Notes under the pieces: model-generated | Seen by the model: only the letters and a program-made list of their open reading frames with translations | What the model was told of the DNA's origin: nothing | Database searches by the model: none | Shown: positions 36,023 to 49,810 of the stretch, piece after piece | Layout: each line of letters starts with the position of its first letter | Numbering within the stretch: position 1 is the first letter of the stretch | Position numbers and translations under genes: made by a program | DNA from: Pseudomonas haemolytica | GTDB lineage: Bacteria > Pseudomonadota > Gammaproteobacteria > Pseudomonadales > Pseudomonadaceae | Direction of reading: 5' to 3' | NCBI RefSeq assembly: GCF_009659625.1 | Contig: NZ_VOIW01000002.1 | Span: 62,001-126,000 of the forward strand | DNA length: 64,000 nucleotides

Positions 36023-37018
36023 ATGGGTTTACTGATCGAAGGACATTGGAAAGACCAGTGGTACGAAAGTAGCGCAGACGGCGCTTTCCAACGGGAACAG
36101 GCACAACGCCGCCACTGGGTGACTGCCGATGGCCAGCCTGGCCCCAGCGGCGAAGGCGGCTTCCAGGCCGAGGCCGGTCGCTATCACCTCTATGTCTCTC
36201 TCGCCTGCCCCTGGGCGCACCGCACCTTGATCCTGCGCAAGCTCAAAGGCCTGGAAAGCTTGATCGACGTCTCGGTAGTCAGTTGGTTGATGCTGGAAAA
36301 CGGCTGGACCTTCGACAAGGCCCACGGCTCCAGCGGCGACAAACTCGACGGTTTCGACTTCATGCACCAACGCTACACCGCCGATACCGCTGATTACACC
36401 GGGCGCGTCACCGTACCGGTGCTGTGGGACAAAAAGCTCAAACGTATCGTCAGCAATGAATCGGCGGAGATCATCCGCATGTTCAACAGCGCGTTCAACG
36501 AATTGACCGGCAACACCCTGGACTTCTACCCCGAGCCGCTGCGCGCGACCATCGACGCGTTGAACGAACGAATTTACCCCGCCGTGAACAACGGGGTGTA
36601 CCGCGCAGGCTTCGCCACTTCGCAACAGGCTTATGAAAGTGCCTTTGATGATGTGTTTGCCGAGCTGGATCATTTGGAACAGCACTTGGGTTCGCATCGC
36701 TATTTAGCCGGCGAATACCTGACCGAAGCCGATGTGCGGCTGTTCACCACGCTGATTCGCTTTGATGCGGTGTATTACAGCCACTTCAAATGCAACCTGC
36801 GCAGGATTGCGGATTATCCGAACCTGTCGAATTGGTTGAGGGAGATGTACCAGTGGCCGGGGGTGGCCGAGACGGTGGATTTCGCGCACATCAAGGGGCA
36901 TTACTATGCCAGCCACCGCACAATCAATCCGACGGGGATTGTGCCGAAGGGGCCGTTGCAGCGGTTTGATGCAGAGCACGATCGTCAGCGGTTGAGGGGT
37001 AAGGGGGTCTGGAAGTAA
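36023..37018 (+). CDS. glutathionyl-hydroquinone reductase (YqjG type)
   Basis: This 331-residue GST of the Xi/omega class has the catalytic Cys in 'SLACPWAHRTLILRKLKGL' near residue 59, followed by the helical GST C-domain with 'YLAGEYLTEADVRLFTTLIR'. It removes glutathione from glutathionyl-hydroquinones. AAGGAG precedes the ATG. It is a single gene followed by a REPIN. Confidence 0.94.
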   Translation: MGLLIEGHWKDQWYESSADGAFQREQAQRRHWVTADGQPGPSGEGGFQAEAGRYHLYVSLACPWAHRTLILRKLKGLESLIDVSVVSWLMLENGWTFDKAHGSSGDKLDGFDFMHQRYTADTADYTGRVTVPVLWDKKLKRIVSNESAEIIRMFNSAFNELTGNTLDFYPEPLRATIDALNERIYPAVNNGVYRAGFATSQQAYESAFDDVFAELDHLEQHLGSHRYLAGEYLTEADVRLFTTLIRFDAVYYSHFKCNLRRIADYPNLSNWLREMYQWPGVAETVDFAHIKGHYYASHRTINPTGIVPKGPLQRFDAEHDRQRLRGKGVWK

Positions 37019-37047
37019 TTCAAGAGATGGGTTGTATTTAATGGCCT

Positions 37048-37121
37048 CATCGGGAGCAAGCCCCCTCCCACATTTCGATTTGTGAATACAGTCAAAATGT
37101 GGGAGGGGGCTTGCTCCCGAT
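37048..37121. repeat. REPIN (paired REP palindromes)
   Basis: This inverted pair (ATCGGGAGCAAGCCCCCTCCC and complement) with an AT-rich spacer lies between converging genes. Confidence 0.92.
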
Positions 37122-37132
37122 GCTTTTAAGGT

Positions 37133-38527
37133 TCACACCTGGGATTGTGCGCCTTCAAACCACTTCAGTTTTTCGCGCAGCACCACCACCTCACCCACGA
37201 TGACCAATGTCGGCGCATGCACTTCATGCTCCGCCACCATGCGCGGCAAGTCGGCCAGCGTGCCGGTAAACACCCGCTGGTTCGACGTGGTGCCCTGTTG
37301 GATCAGCGCCGCTGGCGTGTCCGGCGAGCGACCATGCTTGATCAACTGTTCACAGATGATCGGCAAGCCAATCAAGCCCATGTAGAACACCAGGGTCTGC
37401 GAGGGCCCCACCAGGTCGTGCCAGGGCAGGTCCGACGTCCCATTCTTCAAATGCCCAGTGATAAAACGCACCGACTGCGCATAGTCGCGATGAGTCAGGG
37501 GAATCCCGGCATAGGCCGCGCACCCACTGGCAGCGGTAATCCCAGGCACCACCTGGAACGGGATGCCATGGGCCGCCAGTTCCTCGATCTCTTCGCCACC
37601 CCGGCCAAAGATGAACGGATCGCCACCCTTGAGCCGCAGCACGCGCTTGCCTTGCTTGGCCAGGTCCACCAGTTGCTGGTTGATCTGGGCTTGCGGCACG
37701 GCGTGGTCAGCGCGACGCTTGCCGACATACACGCGCTCGGCATCACGACGGCACAGCTCGAGAATCGCCGGCGCCACCAAGCGGTCGTATAACACCACAT
37801 CGGCTTGCTGCATCAAACGCAGGGCACGGAAGGTCAACAGGTCCGGATCGCCCGGCCCAGCGCCCACCAGGTAAACTTCGCCCGGCGCGTTCGGTGGTGC
37901 ACCGTTGACCTTTTCGATCAACAGGCGCTCAGCCTCGTCGCCCTGCCCGGCCAACTGGCGGTCGGCAATCGGGCCCTGGAACACCTCTTCCCAGAACGCG
38001 CGGCGCTGCTGCACATCCGGGTATAAACCTTTGACCTGGGCACGAAAACGCGCCGCCAACCCGGCCAACTGGCCGTATGTGGAGGGAATCCAGGTTTCCA
38101 GCTTGGCACGGATCAAGCGCGCCAGTACCGGCGCATCGCCGCCACTGGACACCGCAATCACCAAGGGCGAACGGTCGACAATCGCCGGGAAGATCACGCT
38201 GCACAAGGCGGGCGCGTCGACCACATTGACCGGTACACAACGACGCTTGGCATCACTGGACACTTGCGCGTTCAGCGGTTCATCGTCGGTCGCTGCGATG
38301 ATCAGGGTGCAACCGTCAAGGTCGGCCTCCTGATAACCGCGCAAAATCAGTTCCCCGCCACTGCCCAGGACCAACTCACGCAACTGGTCTTCGATCTGGG
38401 GAGCAACCACCCGCAGCAACGCACCGGCGTCGGCCAGCAGCCGGGATTTGCGCAAGGCAATCTCCCCGCCACCGACGACCAACACACGACTGCCGCGCAG
38501 GTTATGAAACAGCGGCAGAAATTCCAT
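37133..38527 (-). CDS. cysG: siroheme synthase
   Basis: This 464-residue fusion has an N-terminal precorrin-2 dehydrogenase/ferrochelatase with the NAD site '[20 protein letters not shown]' and a C-terminal uroporphyrinogen-III methyltransferase ('[16 protein letters not shown]', '[13 protein letters not shown]', '[10 protein letters not shown]'). It makes siroheme for sulfite and nitrite reductases. It is the last gene of the minus-strand block after serS, with no gap. Confidence 0.97.
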   Translation of the reverse strand: MEFLPLFHNLRGSRVLVVGGGEIALRKSRLLADAGALLRVVAPQIEDQLRELVLGSGGELILRGYQEADLDGCTLIIAATDDEPLNAQVSSDAKRRCVPVNVVDAPALCSVIFPAIVDRSPLVIAVSSGGDAPVLARLIRAKLETWIPSTYGQLAGLAARFRAQVKGLYPDVQQRRAFWEEVFQGPIADRQLAGQGDEAERLLIEKVNGAPPNAPGEVYLVGAGPGDPDLLTFRALRLMQQADVVLYDRLVAPAILELCRRDAERVYVGKRRADHAVPQAQINQQLVDLAKQGKRVLRLKGGDPFIFGRGGEEIEELAAHGIPFQVVPGITAASGCAAYAGIPLTHRDYAQSVRFITGHLKNGTSDLPWHDLVGPSQTLVFYMGLIGLPIICEQLIKHGRSPDTPAALIQQGTTSNQRVFTGTLADLPRMVAEHEVHAPTLVIVGEVVVLREKLKWFEGAQSQV

Positions 38528-40198
<1,671 letters not shown>

Positions 40199-40199
<1 letters not shown>

Positions 40200-41521
40200 T
40201 ACTTTCTCCGCTGTCTGGGGCTGAGGCGATCGAGCTGCGCGAGGTGATTGAGCTTTTCGCCGATTTTCAGCTCCAGGCCACGGGGCACCGGCTGATAGAG
40301 CGGCAGCGGCTCAAGCTCATCGGGAAAATAGTCTTCACCGGCCGCATAGGCATCCGGCTCATCGTGGGCGTAACGGTATTCATCGCCGTAGCCCAGTTGC
40401 TTCATCAGTTTGGTCGGCGCATTGCGCAAATGCATCGGCACTTCGAGGGAGCCATGTTCGGCCGCCGCACGCAGGGCCGACTTGAAGCCCATGTACACCG
40501 CGTTGCTTTTCGGCGCGCAGGCCAGGTAAGTAATGGCCTGGGCCACTGCCAACTCGCCTTCCGGACTGCCAAGGCGCTCCTGCACCTCCCAGGCGGCCAG
40601 GCACAGGCTCAGGGCACGCGGGTCGGCATTGCCGATGTCTTCGCTGGCCATGCGCACTACGCGACGTGCCAGGTACAGCGGGTCGCAACCGCCGTCGATC
40701 ATGCGCGCAAACCAGTACAGCGCACCATCGGGGTTGGACCCGCGCACAGACTTGTGCAGCGCGGAAATCTGGTCGTAGAAGGCTTCGCCGCCCTTGTCGA
40801 AACGCCGGCGCGTATCGCCGAGCAGGCTTTGCAGCAACTCGACGCCAATCTCGCCGCCGTCCTCAGCCAAGTCAGAAGCGTTTTCCAGCAGGTTGAGAAA
40901 GCGCCGACCATCACCATCAGCGGCCGTGAGCAAAATCTTGAAGCCTTCATCGCTGAGGCTCAACTGGCGCTTACCCAGGCCCTTGTCTTCGCTCAAGGCG
41001 CGGTGCAGCAGCTTTTGCATCGCGGCTTCGTCCAGGCTCTTGAGCACATAGACCCGCGCCCGTGACAGCAACGCGTTGTTCAATTCAAACGAAGGGTTTT
41101 CGGTGGTAGCGCCGATAAAAATCAGCGTGCCGTCTTCGACATAAGGCAGGAACGCATCCTGCTGCGACTTGTTGAAGCGGTGCACTTCGTCGACGAACAG
41201 GATGGTGCGCTTGCCGTATTGCCCGGCCTGCTGCTTGGCGACTTCTACCGCCTGGCGGATCTCCTTGACCCCGGCCAGCACCGCCGAGACCGTTTCAAAG
41301 TGTGCATCCGAGACTTTCGCCAGCAACCGCGCCAGAGTGGTCTTGCCCACACCCGGCGGGCCCCAGAAAATCATCGAGTGCAGCGCACCCTGCTCCAGGG
41401 CTTCGCGCAGAGGCTTGCCACGAGCGAGCAGGTGCTCCTGACCGACGTACTCATCCAGGTTGGTCGAACGCAAGCGTGCGGCCAGGGGCTGGGCAATCGG
41501 GTCACTTCGAAACAGGTCCAT
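40199..41521 (-). CDS. rarA: replication-associated recombination protein RarA
   Basis: This 440-residue AAA+ ATPase of the clamp-loader group has Walker A '[10 protein letters not shown]' near residue 55, Walker B '[10 protein letters not shown]', sensor '[12 protein letters not shown]' and a C-terminal tetramerisation domain. It acts at stalled replication forks. It lies 23 bp after lolA and overlaps crcB. Confidence 0.96.
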
Positions 41522-41544
41522 GGGCAGCGTTTGAAACCTCTAGA

Positions 41545-42168
41545 TTATTCCTGGATCACGTCGGCACCCTTGGGGATGTCGAACTTGAACTTGGATGCAG
41601 GCACCGGCTGGTTGGCCTTGACCCCGGAGAACAGGATATCGGTGCGCTGGCCGACGCTGTCGACCAGGCGCATGTTGTTGATCACGCCGTTGCCAAACGA
41701 CAGGGACAGGGTGTCAAACAGCGTGTCCTTGGATTTTGGCTTGAGGGTGAACTCGATCACGTTGCTGGTCTGCTGGGAGGTGATCTCGAAGCTGTCGTTG
41801 ATTTTCGACACATCGCCCGACAGCAGCAGCGCTGGAGTCTGGTTCAGGCGCGGATCCAGCTTTTTGATGGTCGCCTGTTCCAGGTCCGGGTCCCACAGGG
41901 TGACTTTCTGGCCGTCGGAAACGATGGTCTGCTCAGCCTTGCCTTCGGTATGCCAGTAGAACAGCCCTGGGCGCTGCACGGCCATTTCACCGGCGGTTTC
42001 CTGCAACTGGGTGCCACCGGCATCCAGGGTCAGCTGGGAGAAGCGCGCGGTCAGGGTCTGGGATTTGTCCAGCAGGTTCTTCAGGCTGGCGACGGAAGCC
42101 GGGTCAGCGTGGGCCGAAACGGCGGTCAGGGCCAGTGCCGGCAACAACAGCATGCGGATAAAGCGCAT
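41545..42168 (-). CDS. lolA: outer-membrane lipoprotein carrier protein LolA
   Basis: This 207-residue periplasmic chaperone moves lipoproteins from LolCDE to LolB. The signal peptide '[19 protein letters not shown]' ends near 'AHA'. The mature part has '[11 protein letters not shown]' and 'KPGLFYW'-like '[12 protein letters not shown]'. The start at 42168 has GAGGA 5 bp upstream; an ATG 12 bp earlier lacks one. Confidence 0.95.
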   Translation of the reverse strand: MRFIRMLLLPALALTAVSAHADPASVASLKNLLDKSQTLTARFSQLTLDAGGTQLQETAGEMAVQRPGLFYWHTEGKAEQTIVSDGQKVTLWDPDLEQATIKKLDPRLNQTPALLLSGDVSKINDSFEITSQQTSNVIEFTLKPKSKDTLFDTLSLSFGNGVINNMRLVDSVGQRTDILFSGVKANQPVPASKFKFDIPKGADVIQE

Positions 42169-42222
42169 GGGAGTCCTCATTGAGTAGTCAGGGCGTGCCG
42201 CGTGTTGCCACGCGGCTCGGAG

Positions 42223-44631
42223 TCAGTCGCGCATCTGCCCGGGGGCGATCACTTCACGCGAGCCGTTGGTGTTCATGGCAGTCACAACGCCGGCATTTTC
42301 CATGGCTTCGATCATGCGGGCGGCGCGGTTGTAGCCGATTTTCAGCTTGCGCTGCACCGCAGAGATCGAGGCGCGACGGCTTTCCAGCACGAAGGCCACG
42401 GCTTCATCGTACAGCGCGTCGGTTTCAGCATCATCGTCGCCACCGCCGCTGCCACCGTCGAAGCCGCTGCCGGCTTCTTCGACGCCGGCGAGGATGTCAT
42501 CGTTGTATTCCGGCGCGCCGCGCAGTTTCCAGGCTTCGACCACGCGGTGTACTTCGTCATCGGAAACGAAGGCACCGTGAACGCGGATCGGCAGGCTGGT
42601 GCCGGGCGGCATGTAGAGCATGTCGCCATGGCCCAACAGTTGCTCGGCGCCACCCTGGTCGATGATGGTGCGCGAGTCGATCTTGCTGGAGACCTGGAAC
42701 GCCATGCGCGTCGGGATGTTGGCCTTGATCAGACCCGTGATTACGTCTACCGACGGACGCTGGGTCGCAAGAATCAAGTGAATCCCCGCAGCACGGGCCT
42801 TCTGGGCGATACGGGCGATCAGCTCCTCAACCTTCTTGCCGACGATCATCATCATGTCGGCAAATTCGTCGACCACCACCACGATGGTCGGCAGCTTGGT
42901 CAGCAATGGCGCTTCATCATGAATGCTTTCGCGCTTGTACAGCGGGTCGGTCAGCGGTGTGCCGGCATCCTGGGCTTCCTTGACCTTGGCGTTGAAGCCC
43001 GACAGGTTACGTACCCCCATCTTCGCCATCAGCTTGTAGCGACGCTCCATCTCGGCAACGCTCCAGCGCAGGGCGTTGGCGGCGTCCTTCATGTCGGTAA
43101 CCACCGGGCACAGCAGGTGCGGAATGCCTTCGTAGATCGACAGTTCGAGCATTTTCGGGTCGATCATGATCAGCTTGGCGTCATCCGGGCCGGACTTGAA
43201 CAGGATCGACAGGATCATCGCGTTCACACCCACCGACTTACCCGAACCGGTGGTACCGGCCACCAGCAGGTGCGGCATTTTCGCCAGGTCGGTGATCACC
43301 GGCTTGCCGCCGATGTCATGGCCGAGGGCCAGGGTGACCGGCGATTTGAAATTGTCGTATTCCGGGGTCGACAGCACTTCGGAGAAGCGCACGATCTGGC
43401 GGTCTTCGTTGGGAATCTCGATACCCACGGTGGTCTTGCCCGGGATCACTTCCACCACACGCACGCTGGTCACGGCCAGGGAGCGCGCCAAGTCTTTGGC
43501 CAGGTTGGAAATGCGGCTGACTTTCACACCAGCGGCCGGCTGGATTTCGTAACGGGTAATCACCGGGCCGGGGTGGATAGAGTCCACCGATACTTCGACG
43601 CCAAATTCCTTGAGCTTGATTTCCAGCAGATGGCCGACAGCCGCCAGGGATTCCGGGGAATAATTGAGTTGTTTCTTTTCCGCTGGGTCGAGAATCGAGA
43701 TCGGCGGCAAGGTGCCTTCGACGGCGCTGTCGATGAACAGCGGAGCCTGCTTCTCTTTCTGTACGCGATGGCTGGGTTCGGGGGCCTTGGGCGGTGCCGG
43801 AGCGATCACCGGCGGTACCTGCTTCTCGCGGTCCGACATGTGCTTGCTCAGAGCTTGCTCGCGCTCGATCAAGCGCTCTTTGACCTTGGCCTGCTCGCGC
43901 CGGTCCGGGGTGCTTGGGGCCACCACTTCATTGACGCGAGTGTCCACCTCGCGAAGCTGCGCAACCATTTGCTTGCGCTCGACACGAGCAGCCCACCAGC
44001 GGTTGGCGGCGCCCTGGAACAATTCGAACAGGTCGAGGGTGATCTTGCCGGTCACGTCCATCACCTTGAACCATGACAGGTCGGTGAATACCGTGAGGCC
44101 AAACAGGAACAGCGCGATAAACATCAGGGTGCTGCCCTGGATATTCAGGGTTCTGCGTGCCAGGTCGCCGAGACTTTCACCCAGCGCCCCACCCGCGCCC
44201 GCCGGCAGGCCGGTAGGCGCATGGAAGTGAATATGCGCCAGCGCCGCACCGGACAGCACCAGAAACACCAGGCCGATCAGGCGCCAGGAGAACAGCCAGC
44301 CACTCCACTGCCACGGTTCATGACGCTGGCGGAAGATCTGCCAGGTCTTGATCGCGAGTAGCAGCGGGAAGATATAGGCGAAGTAACCCAGGATCATGAA
44401 CAGGATATCGGCACTGTAGGAGCCCACGGGGCCACCGAAATTCTGCACATCATCAATCTTGCTGTTATGGCTCCAGCCCGGATCGTCCTTGCCATAAGTG
44501 AGCAAGGCCATCATCAGGAACAGGCACAGGGCACCGATGGCAATCAGTGCGCCTTCCTTGAGTCGGTAATGCAGGTGCTGGCGCCAGGCCGGTACGACTG
44601 CTGCTTTAGGTGCTGCGGCGGATTTCTTCAA
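42223..44631 (-). CDS. ftsK: DNA translocase FtsK
   Basis: This 802-residue protein has about four N-terminal membrane helices, a charged linker, then the motor domain with Walker A '[15 protein letters not shown]' near residue 470 and '[11 protein letters not shown]', and a C-terminal winged-helix gamma domain ('[20 protein letters not shown]') that reads KOPS sites. It moves the terminus region and activates XerCD at division. It is followed by lolA after about 54 bp. Confidence 0.97.
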   Translation of the reverse strand: MKKSAAAPKAAVVPAWRQHLHYRLKEGALIAIGALCLFLMMALLTYGKDDPGWSHNSKIDDVQNFGGPVGSYSADILFMILGYFAYIFPLLLAIKTWQIFRQRHEPWQWSGWLFSWRLIGLVFLVLSGAALAHIHFHAPTGLPAGAGGALGESLGDLARRTLNIQGSTLMFIALFLFGLTVFTDLSWFKVMDVTGKITLDLFELFQGAANRWWAARVERKQMVAQLREVDTRVNEVVAPSTPDRREQAKVKERLIEREQALSKHMSDREKQVPPVIAPAPPKAPEPSHRVQKEKQAPLFIDSAVEGTLPPISILDPAEKKQLNYSPESLAAVGHLLEIKLKEFGVEVSVDSIHPGPVITRYEIQPAAGVKVSRISNLAKDLARSLAVTSVRVVEVIPGKTTVGIEIPNEDRQIVRFSEVLSTPEYDNFKSPVTLALGHDIGGKPVITDLAKMPHLLVAGTTGSGKSVGVNAMILSILFKSGPDDAKLIMIDPKMLELSIYEGIPHLLCPVVTDMKDAANALRWSVAEMERRYKLMAKMGVRNLSGFNAKVKEAQDAGTPLTDPLYKRESIHDEAPLLTKLPTIVVVVDEFADMMMIVGKKVEELIARIAQKARAAGIHLILATQRPSVDVITGLIKANIPTRMAFQVSSKIDSRTIIDQGGAEQLLGHGDMLYMPPGTSLPIRVHGAFVSDDEVHRVVEAWKLRGAPEYNDDILAGVEEAGSGFDGGSGGGDDDAETDALYDEAVAFVLESRRASISAVQRKLKIGYNRAARMIEAMENAGVVTAMNTNGSREVIAPGQMRD

Positions 44632-45130
44632 AACGGGTCTTTTCCTGCGCCTTTAGCGCGTCCATCTGTTGAATGACTACACACTACTGCTCTATCCCGA
44701 GCAGCTGAAAAATGAACAAATGTTGCTGAATCTACTTTTAACACCGGGTGATGGATAGGTGAAATGGCGATAACGCCATAATGGCCGCATTGTACGGGTT
44801 TGCGTGCGCGATGCCACACACTTGCCCTTCACTCGGTAGCCTAGACAATTGACGTGTCACAGCCTGTTCAATTTGAGCATGCATTGTCTTTGCTGACAAA
44901 GGCTTATGGGCTGTATTTAGCAATCCAGGCAAGCTTGGCGGATGGCCGGCATGCGCCAGACCCGATTACGACCGCGCCTTATGCGTAGAGTTGCAGAAAC
45001 ACCCGCTCATGCTAATCCTGCCTGACAAGCTATTCGGGCTGGCCCCCTGGCGCCGGGTCGACAATAATCAAGGCTCCCGGGGCAGGCGCCTTACCTGCCA
45101 CTCCCCTCCCCTTCCATAAGCCTGGATGCC
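44632..45130. other. gene-free divergent region between ftsK and aat
   Basis: This stretch of about 500 bp has no supported gene in any frame; the longest open stretches are under 65 codons and lack ribosome-binding sites. It must hold promoters for ftsK and aat. In P. aeruginosa, as I recall, a thioredoxin reductase gene (trxB1) occupies this place, and I see no trace of it. Confidence 0.6.
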
Positions 45131-45811
45131 ATGCTGACCTGGTTACAACGCGACACCCTGACTTTCCCGCCATTGGCCAAGGCCATGCGCGAACCCAATG
45201 GCCTGCTCGCCGCCGGTGGCGACCTGTCGGCCGAACGACTGATCCAGGCCTATCGCCATGGCTGCTTTCCGTGGTTCTCCGAAGGCCAGCCTATCCTCTG
45301 GTGGTCACCTGACCCGCGCACGGTAATCTTCCCCAACGAGCTGCACGTTTCCCGCAGCCTCGGCAAATTATTGCGCCAACAGCGTTATACCGTGACCTTC
45401 GACCAGGATTTCGCCGCCGTCATCCAAGCCTGTGCTGCGCCCCGCGCCTATGCGGATGGCACCTGGATCACCGAAGGTATCCAGAATGCCTACCTGGAGC
45501 TGCACCAGCGTGGCTATGCCCATTCCGTCGAGGTGTGGGACCAGGGCGAACTGGTGGGCGGCCTGTATGGCCTGGCAATGGGTCAGTTGTTTTTTGGCGA
45601 ATCCATGTTCAGCCGCGCCGACAACGCCTCGAAATTCGGCTTCGCCACATTGACCCGGCAGCTGCAAGCCTGGGGATTTGTGCTGATCGACTGCCAGATG
45701 CCCAATGATCACCTGCATAGCCTGGGTGCCCGCGCCATACCGCGCAATGACTTCGCCGACTTCCTGCGCAAACATTTGGACCAGCCCAGCTCTGGACCGT
45801 GGGTTTCCTAG
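45131..45811 (+). CDS. aat: leucyl/phenylalanyl-tRNA-protein transferase
   Basis: This 226-residue enzyme adds Leu or Phe to N-terminal Arg/Lys to create N-degrons. Family signatures are '[20 protein letters not shown]' near residue 40, 'DGTWI' and '[15 protein letters not shown]'. The products are bound by ClpS and degraded by ClpAP, both encoded 1.6-4.7 kb downstream. Confidence 0.97.
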   Translation: MLTWLQRDTLTFPPLAKAMREPNGLLAAGGDLSAERLIQAYRHGCFPWFSEGQPILWWSPDPRTVIFPNELHVSRSLGKLLRQQRYTVTFDQDFAAVIQACAAPRAYADGTWITEGIQNAYLELHQRGYAHSVEVWDQGELVGGLYGLAMGQLFFGESMFSRADNASKFGFATLTRQLQAWGFVLIDCQMPNDHLHSLGARAIPRNDFADFLRKHLDQPSSGPWVS

Positions 45812-45867
45812 GCGACTTTCGCCTACCTGGCATACACTTATTTCAAAGCTTACCCCGAGGGTTGATC

Positions 45868-46575
45868 ATGACCGAGCTGGCGCGCTTGAAGTTTTATGCC
45901 ACTCAAGCCCACTCTTGCAGCTATCTGCCCGACGAGCAGGCCACCACGCTGTTCCTCGACCCCAGCCAGCCGATGGATGTGCACGTGTACGCCGACCTGT
46001 CCGAGATGGGCTTTCGTCGCAGCGGCGACCACCTGTACCGCCCCCACTGCCAGAATTGCAACGCCTGCGTACCGGCGCGCATCCCGGTCGCGCAATTCTT
46101 GCCGGACCGCAACCAGAAACGCATTCTCAAGCGCAATGCCGACCTGACGGTAACCGCCACCAAGCCGCAGTACAGTGAAGAATATTTCGATCTTTACCAA
46201 CGCTATATCGAACAGCGTCACGCAGATGGCGACATGTTCCCGCCCAGCCGCGATCAGTTTTCCACCTTCCTGGTACGCGACCTGCCCTTCTCGCGCTTCT
46301 ACGAGTTCCGCCTCGACGGCCGCCTGCTGGCCGTAGCCGTGACCGACCTGCTGCCCAACGGCCTGTCGGCGGTGTACACCTTCTATGAACCGGCCGAGGA
46401 GCGCCGCAGCCTCGGACGCTTTGCCATCCTTTGGCAAATAGGCGAAGCATTGCGCCAGGAACTGGAGGCGGTGTACCTCGGATACTGGATCAAGAACTGC
46501 AAAAAGATGAACTACAAGACCCAATATCGGCCCATTGAGCTACTGATTAATCAAAGATGGGTCACGCTTAACTAG
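45868..46575 (+). CDS. bpt: aspartate/glutamate leucyltransferase (Bpt)
   Basis: This 235-residue ATE-like transferase has the cysteine motif '[10 protein letters not shown]' near residue 65 and '[16 protein letters not shown]', '[15 protein letters not shown]' in the C-terminal half. Bacterial Bpt adds Leu to N-terminal Asp/Glu, feeding the same ClpS route as aat. The start at 45868 follows CGAGGG; the longer frame overlaps the end of aat. Confidence 0.95.
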
Positions 46576-46675
46576 AACCCCTTGGCTTAAACACCCTTTT
46601 TCGGGCACAATGCACGCCGCTTTTGCCTGGCGCAGTTGCACCGGGCCATTCACTGGATACCGAGGGCTTTACTGC

Positions 46676-46894
46676 ATGTCGAAAGAAGACAGCTTCGAAA
46701 TGGAAGGCACTGTCGTCGACACCCTGCCCAACACCATGTTTCGTGTGGAGTTGGAAAATGGGCACGTCGTAACCGCGCATATCTCCGGCAAGATGCGCAA
46801 GAACTACATTCGTATTCTTACCGGCGACAAAGTGCGCGTCGAGCTGACGCCCTATGACTTGAGCAAAGGGCGCATCACTTACCGCGCTCGCTAA
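46676..46894 (+). CDS. infA: translation initiation factor IF-1
   Basis: This 72-residue OB-fold protein, '[20 protein letters not shown]' to 'KGRITYRAR', binds the 30S A site. It is the standard length and begins with the usual N-terminus; a 22-codon in-frame extension upstream is rejected. It is followed by a strong terminator. Confidence 0.98.
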
Positions 46895-46906
46895 GCAAGT
46901 CAATAC

Positions 46907-46936
46907 AAAACGCCCGGTTATGCCGGGCGTTTTTGT
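46907..46936 (+). terminator. infA terminator
   Basis: The stem ACGCCCGG-TTATG-CCGGGCGT is followed by TTTTT. Confidence 0.92.
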
Positions 46937-46969
46937 GTGTGTGGCATTTGCCCCAGCAACACAAATCCC

Positions 46970-47061
46970 TGTGGGAGGGGGCTTGCTCCCGATAGCAGTG
47001 GGCCAAGCAACTAATCTGTTGCTGAACCACCGCCATCGGGAGCAAGCCCCCTCCCACATTT
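46970..47061. repeat. REPIN (paired REP palindromes)
   Basis: This inverted REP pair has a 45-bp spacer that contains its own inverted segment (AGCAACTAAT...GTTGCT), giving a long cruciform. It lies between the converging infA and clpA genes. Confidence 0.92.
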
Positions 47062-47097
47062 GATCTGCATTGTTTTGGCGATTAGGTTTCAAGTCAG

Positions 47098-47124
47098 CAA
47101 AAAGGCGCCTTTCGGCGCCTTTTC
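47098..47124 (-). terminator. clpA terminator
   Basis: The stem AAAGGCGCC-TTTC-GGCGCCTTT with T-runs both ways lies 20 bp after the clpA stop. Confidence 0.9.
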
Positions 47125-47141
47125 TTGTTGCTGCACAGCGA

Positions 47142-49412
47142 TCAGGCCATTTCAGCCGTGGTTTCGAACTCGAAGGTCAGCTCGCCGTCCTTCAGGTCGA
47201 TATGCACCACACCACCATGGTCGGAGAGCTCGCCGAACAGGATCTCTTCGGCCAGTGGCCGCTTGATCTTGTCCTGGATCAGACGCGCCATTGGGCGAGC
47301 GCCCATTGCCGCATCGTAGCCGCCCTCCGCAATCCAACTGCGGGCCGCCTCCGTCACGTCCAGCTGCACGCGCTTGTCTTCCAACTGCGCTTGAAGCTCG
47401 GTGAGGAACTTGTCCACCACGCTTTTGATGACCTCATGGCTGAGGCGACCAAACTGAATAATGGTATCCAGGCGGTTGCGGAACTCTGGCGTGAAGCTCT
47501 TCTTGATGACTTCCATGGCATCAGAAGAATGATCCTGATGCGTGAAGCCAATCGACGCCCGCGCAGCCGTTTCGGCACCGGCGTTGGTGGTCATGATCAC
47601 GATCACGTTGCGGAAGTCCGCCTTGCGCCCATTGTTGTCGGTGAGGGTCCCGTGATCCATCACCTGCAACAGCAGGTTGAAGACTTCCGGGTGAGCCTTC
47701 TCGATTTCATCGAGCAGCAATACGCAATGCGGCTGCTTGGTGATCGCCTCGGTCAACAGACCGCCCTGGTCAAAGCCGACATAGCCCGGAGGCGCACCGA
47801 TCAGGCGCGACACAGTGTGACGCTCCATGTATTCGGACATGTCGAAACGCACCAGTTCGATACCCATGGCCTTGGCCAACTGCCGCGCCGCCTCGGTCTT
47901 GCCGACGCCGGTCGGACCTGCGAACAGGAACGAACCGACAGGTTTGTCCGGCGACTTGAGGCCCGCACGCGAAAGCTTGATCGCGGTGGACAGCGCATCG
48001 ATGGCCGCATCCTGGCCGAACACCGTGAGCTTGAGGTCGCGCTCCAGGTTACGCAGCAGCTCCTTATCGGAACTGTTGACGTGCTTGGGCGGAATTCGCG
48101 CGATCTTCGCCACGATGTCCTCGACCTGCGGCACGTCGATGCGCTTCACACGCTTCTCGACCGGTTGCAGGCGCTGGTAGGCGCCCGCTTCGTCGATCAC
48201 ATCGATGGCCTTGTCCGGCATATGCCGGTCGTTGATGTAGCGCGACGCCAGCTCAGCAGCAGCACGCAGGGCCTCATCGGTGTATTCGATGCCATGGTGC
48301 GCTTCAAAGCGCCCCTTGAGCCCGCGCAGGATGCCAATCGTGTCTTCAACCGAAGGCTCGGACACGTCGACTTTCTGGAAACGACGCGCCAGGGCACGGT
48401 CTTTCTCGAAGATCCCGCGGAATTCCTGGAACGTGGTCGAACCGATGCAGCGGATATCACCCGACGACAGCAACGGCTTGAGCAGGTTGGAGGCGTCCAT
48501 CACGCCACCGGATGCCGCACCGGCACCGATGATAGTGTGGATTTCGTCGATAAACAGGATCGCCTGCGGACGTTTTTTCAGCTCGCCGAGCAACGCCTTG
48601 AAGCGCTTCTCGAAATCGCCACGGTACTTGGTCCCGGCGAGCAAGGCGCCCAGGTCAAGGGAGTAGACGACGCTGTTGGCCAGCAAGTCTGGCACCTGAT
48701 TGTCGACGATACGCTTGGCCAGGCCTTCGGCGATTGCGGTTTTACCCACGCCCGCTTCACCCACCAGCAACGGGTTGTTCTTGCGACGACGAGCGAGGAT
48801 CTGCGCTACACGCTCAACCTCGAGTTCACGCCCCACCAGCGGATCGATCCGCCCCTGGCGCGCCAACTCATTGAGATTGCTGGCATAGGCATCCAGTGGA
48901 TTGCCCGAAGAAGAAGACTCACCGCCCTCGTCATCCTGCATATCCTGCTCACCCTCGGAATGATCGCCGTGCCCAGGCACTTTGGAGATACCGTGGGCGA
49001 TGTAATTGACCACATCAATACGGGCAACGCTCTGCTGCTTGAGCAGGAACACTGCCTGGCTTTCCTGTTCGCTGAAAATCGCCACAAGCACATTGGCGCC
49101 CGTGACCTCACGCTTACCGGAGCTCTGTACGTGGAAAACAGCACGCTGCAATACCCGCTGGAAGCCCAGGGTTGGCTGGGTTTCGCGGTCCTCGTCATGC
49201 ACGGGGATCAGTGGCGTGGTGGAGTCGATAAACTCCTGCAGGTCATGCTTGAGTTTGTCGAGGTTGGCGCCGCACGCGCGCAGAACGGTGGCGGCAGCTT
49301 CGTTATCCAAAAGTGCCAGCAGCAGGTGCTCGACAGTCATGAATTCATGACGTTTCGAGCGAGCCTCCTTGAAGGCAAGATTGAGGGTGACTTCGAGCTC
49401 GCGGTTTAACAT
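47142..49412 (-). CDS. clpA: ATP-dependent Clp protease ATPase subunit ClpA
   Basis: This 756-residue AAA+ unfoldase has an N-terminal ClpS-binding domain ('[16 protein letters not shown]'), D1 with '[15 protein letters not shown]' and D2 with '[15 protein letters not shown]'. Pairing with ClpP is expected through the C-terminal half. It lies 29 bp after clpS and degrades N-degron proteins tagged by Aat and Bpt. Confidence 0.98.
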   Translation of the reverse strand: MLNRELEVTLNLAFKEARSKRHEFMTVEHLLLALLDNEAAATVLRACGANLDKLKHDLQEFIDSTTPLIPVHDEDRETQPTLGFQRVLQRAVFHVQSSGKREVTGANVLVAIFSEQESQAVFLLKQQSVARIDVVNYIAHGISKVPGHGDHSEGEQDMQDDEGGESSSSGNPLDAYASNLNELARQGRIDPLVGRELEVERVAQILARRRKNNPLLVGEAGVGKTAIAEGLAKRIVDNQVPDLLANSVVYSLDLGALLAGTKYRGDFEKRFKALLGELKKRPQAILFIDEIHTIIGAGAASGGVMDASNLLKPLLSSGDIRCIGSTTFQEFRGIFEKDRALARRFQKVDVSEPSVEDTIGILRGLKGRFEAHHGIEYTDEALRAAAELASRYINDRHMPDKAIDVIDEAGAYQRLQPVEKRVKRIDVPQVEDIVAKIARIPPKHVNSSDKELLRNLERDLKLTVFGQDAAIDALSTAIKLSRAGLKSPDKPVGSFLFAGPTGVGKTEAARQLAKAMGIELVRFDMSEYMERHTVSRLIGAPPGYVGFDQGGLLTEAITKQPHCVLLLDEIEKAHPEVFNLLLQVMDHGTLTDNNGRKADFRNVIVIMTTNAGAETAARASIGFTHQDHSSDAMEVIKKSFTPEFRNRLDTIIQFGRLSHEVIKSVVDKFLTELQAQLEDKRVQLDVTEAARSWIAEGGYDAAMGARPMARLIQDKIKRPLAEEILFGELSDHGGVVHIDLKDGELTFEFETTAEMA

Positions 49413-49441
49413 AGCTTCACCTCATACCCAAGTGGTCGGCG

Positions 49442-49810
49442 TTAACCGTCCTTCTCGATTTCACAGAGTAGCGGATGCTGGCTTTCCCTGGCGTACTGGT
49501 TGACCTGCATGGCCTTTGTCTCGGCGATGTCGCGGGTAAACACTCCACATACTGCCCGTCCTTCTGTGTGAACGGCCAGCATTACCTTGGTCGCCAACTC
49601 GCGGTTCAGGTTAAAAAACACCTCGAGCACTTCGACGACGAAATCCATCGGTGTGTAGTCATCATTGAACAAAACCACCTTGTACATCGGCGGCGCCTGT
49701 AAAGCAGGCTTGGCCTCCTGAACAGCAATGCCTGCAGAACCGTCGTCGTCATGTTCCTGATCCGGGCGATCCTGATTGAATGTTAGTCGAATCTGGCTGT
49801 TTGCATGCAT
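49442..49810 (-). CDS. clpS: ClpA adaptor ClpS
   Basis: This 122-residue N-recognin has a flexible acidic N-terminus then the core '[20 protein letters not shown]' whose Asn-Asp-Asp and Met form the N-degron pocket, and '[17 protein letters not shown]'. It delivers substrates to ClpA. It is divergent from cspD across 223 bp with no other gene. Confidence 0.97.
   Translation of the reverse strand: MHANSQIRLTFNQDRPDQEHDDDGSAGIAVQEAKPALQAPPMYKVVLFNDDYTPMDFVVEVLEVFFNLNRELATKVMLAVHTEGRAVCGVFTRDIAETKAMQVNQYARESQHPLLCEIEKDG

Noticed and set aside
42202..44076. A 624-codon open frame on the plus strand within ftsK
   Set aside because: His/Gln/Arg-rich antisense shadow of ftsK with no recognisable domain.
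47070..49409. A 779-codon open frame on the plus strand across clpA
   Set aside because: It is the antisense of clpA, open only because of GC-rich codon bias; clpA has full family motifs and a terminator.
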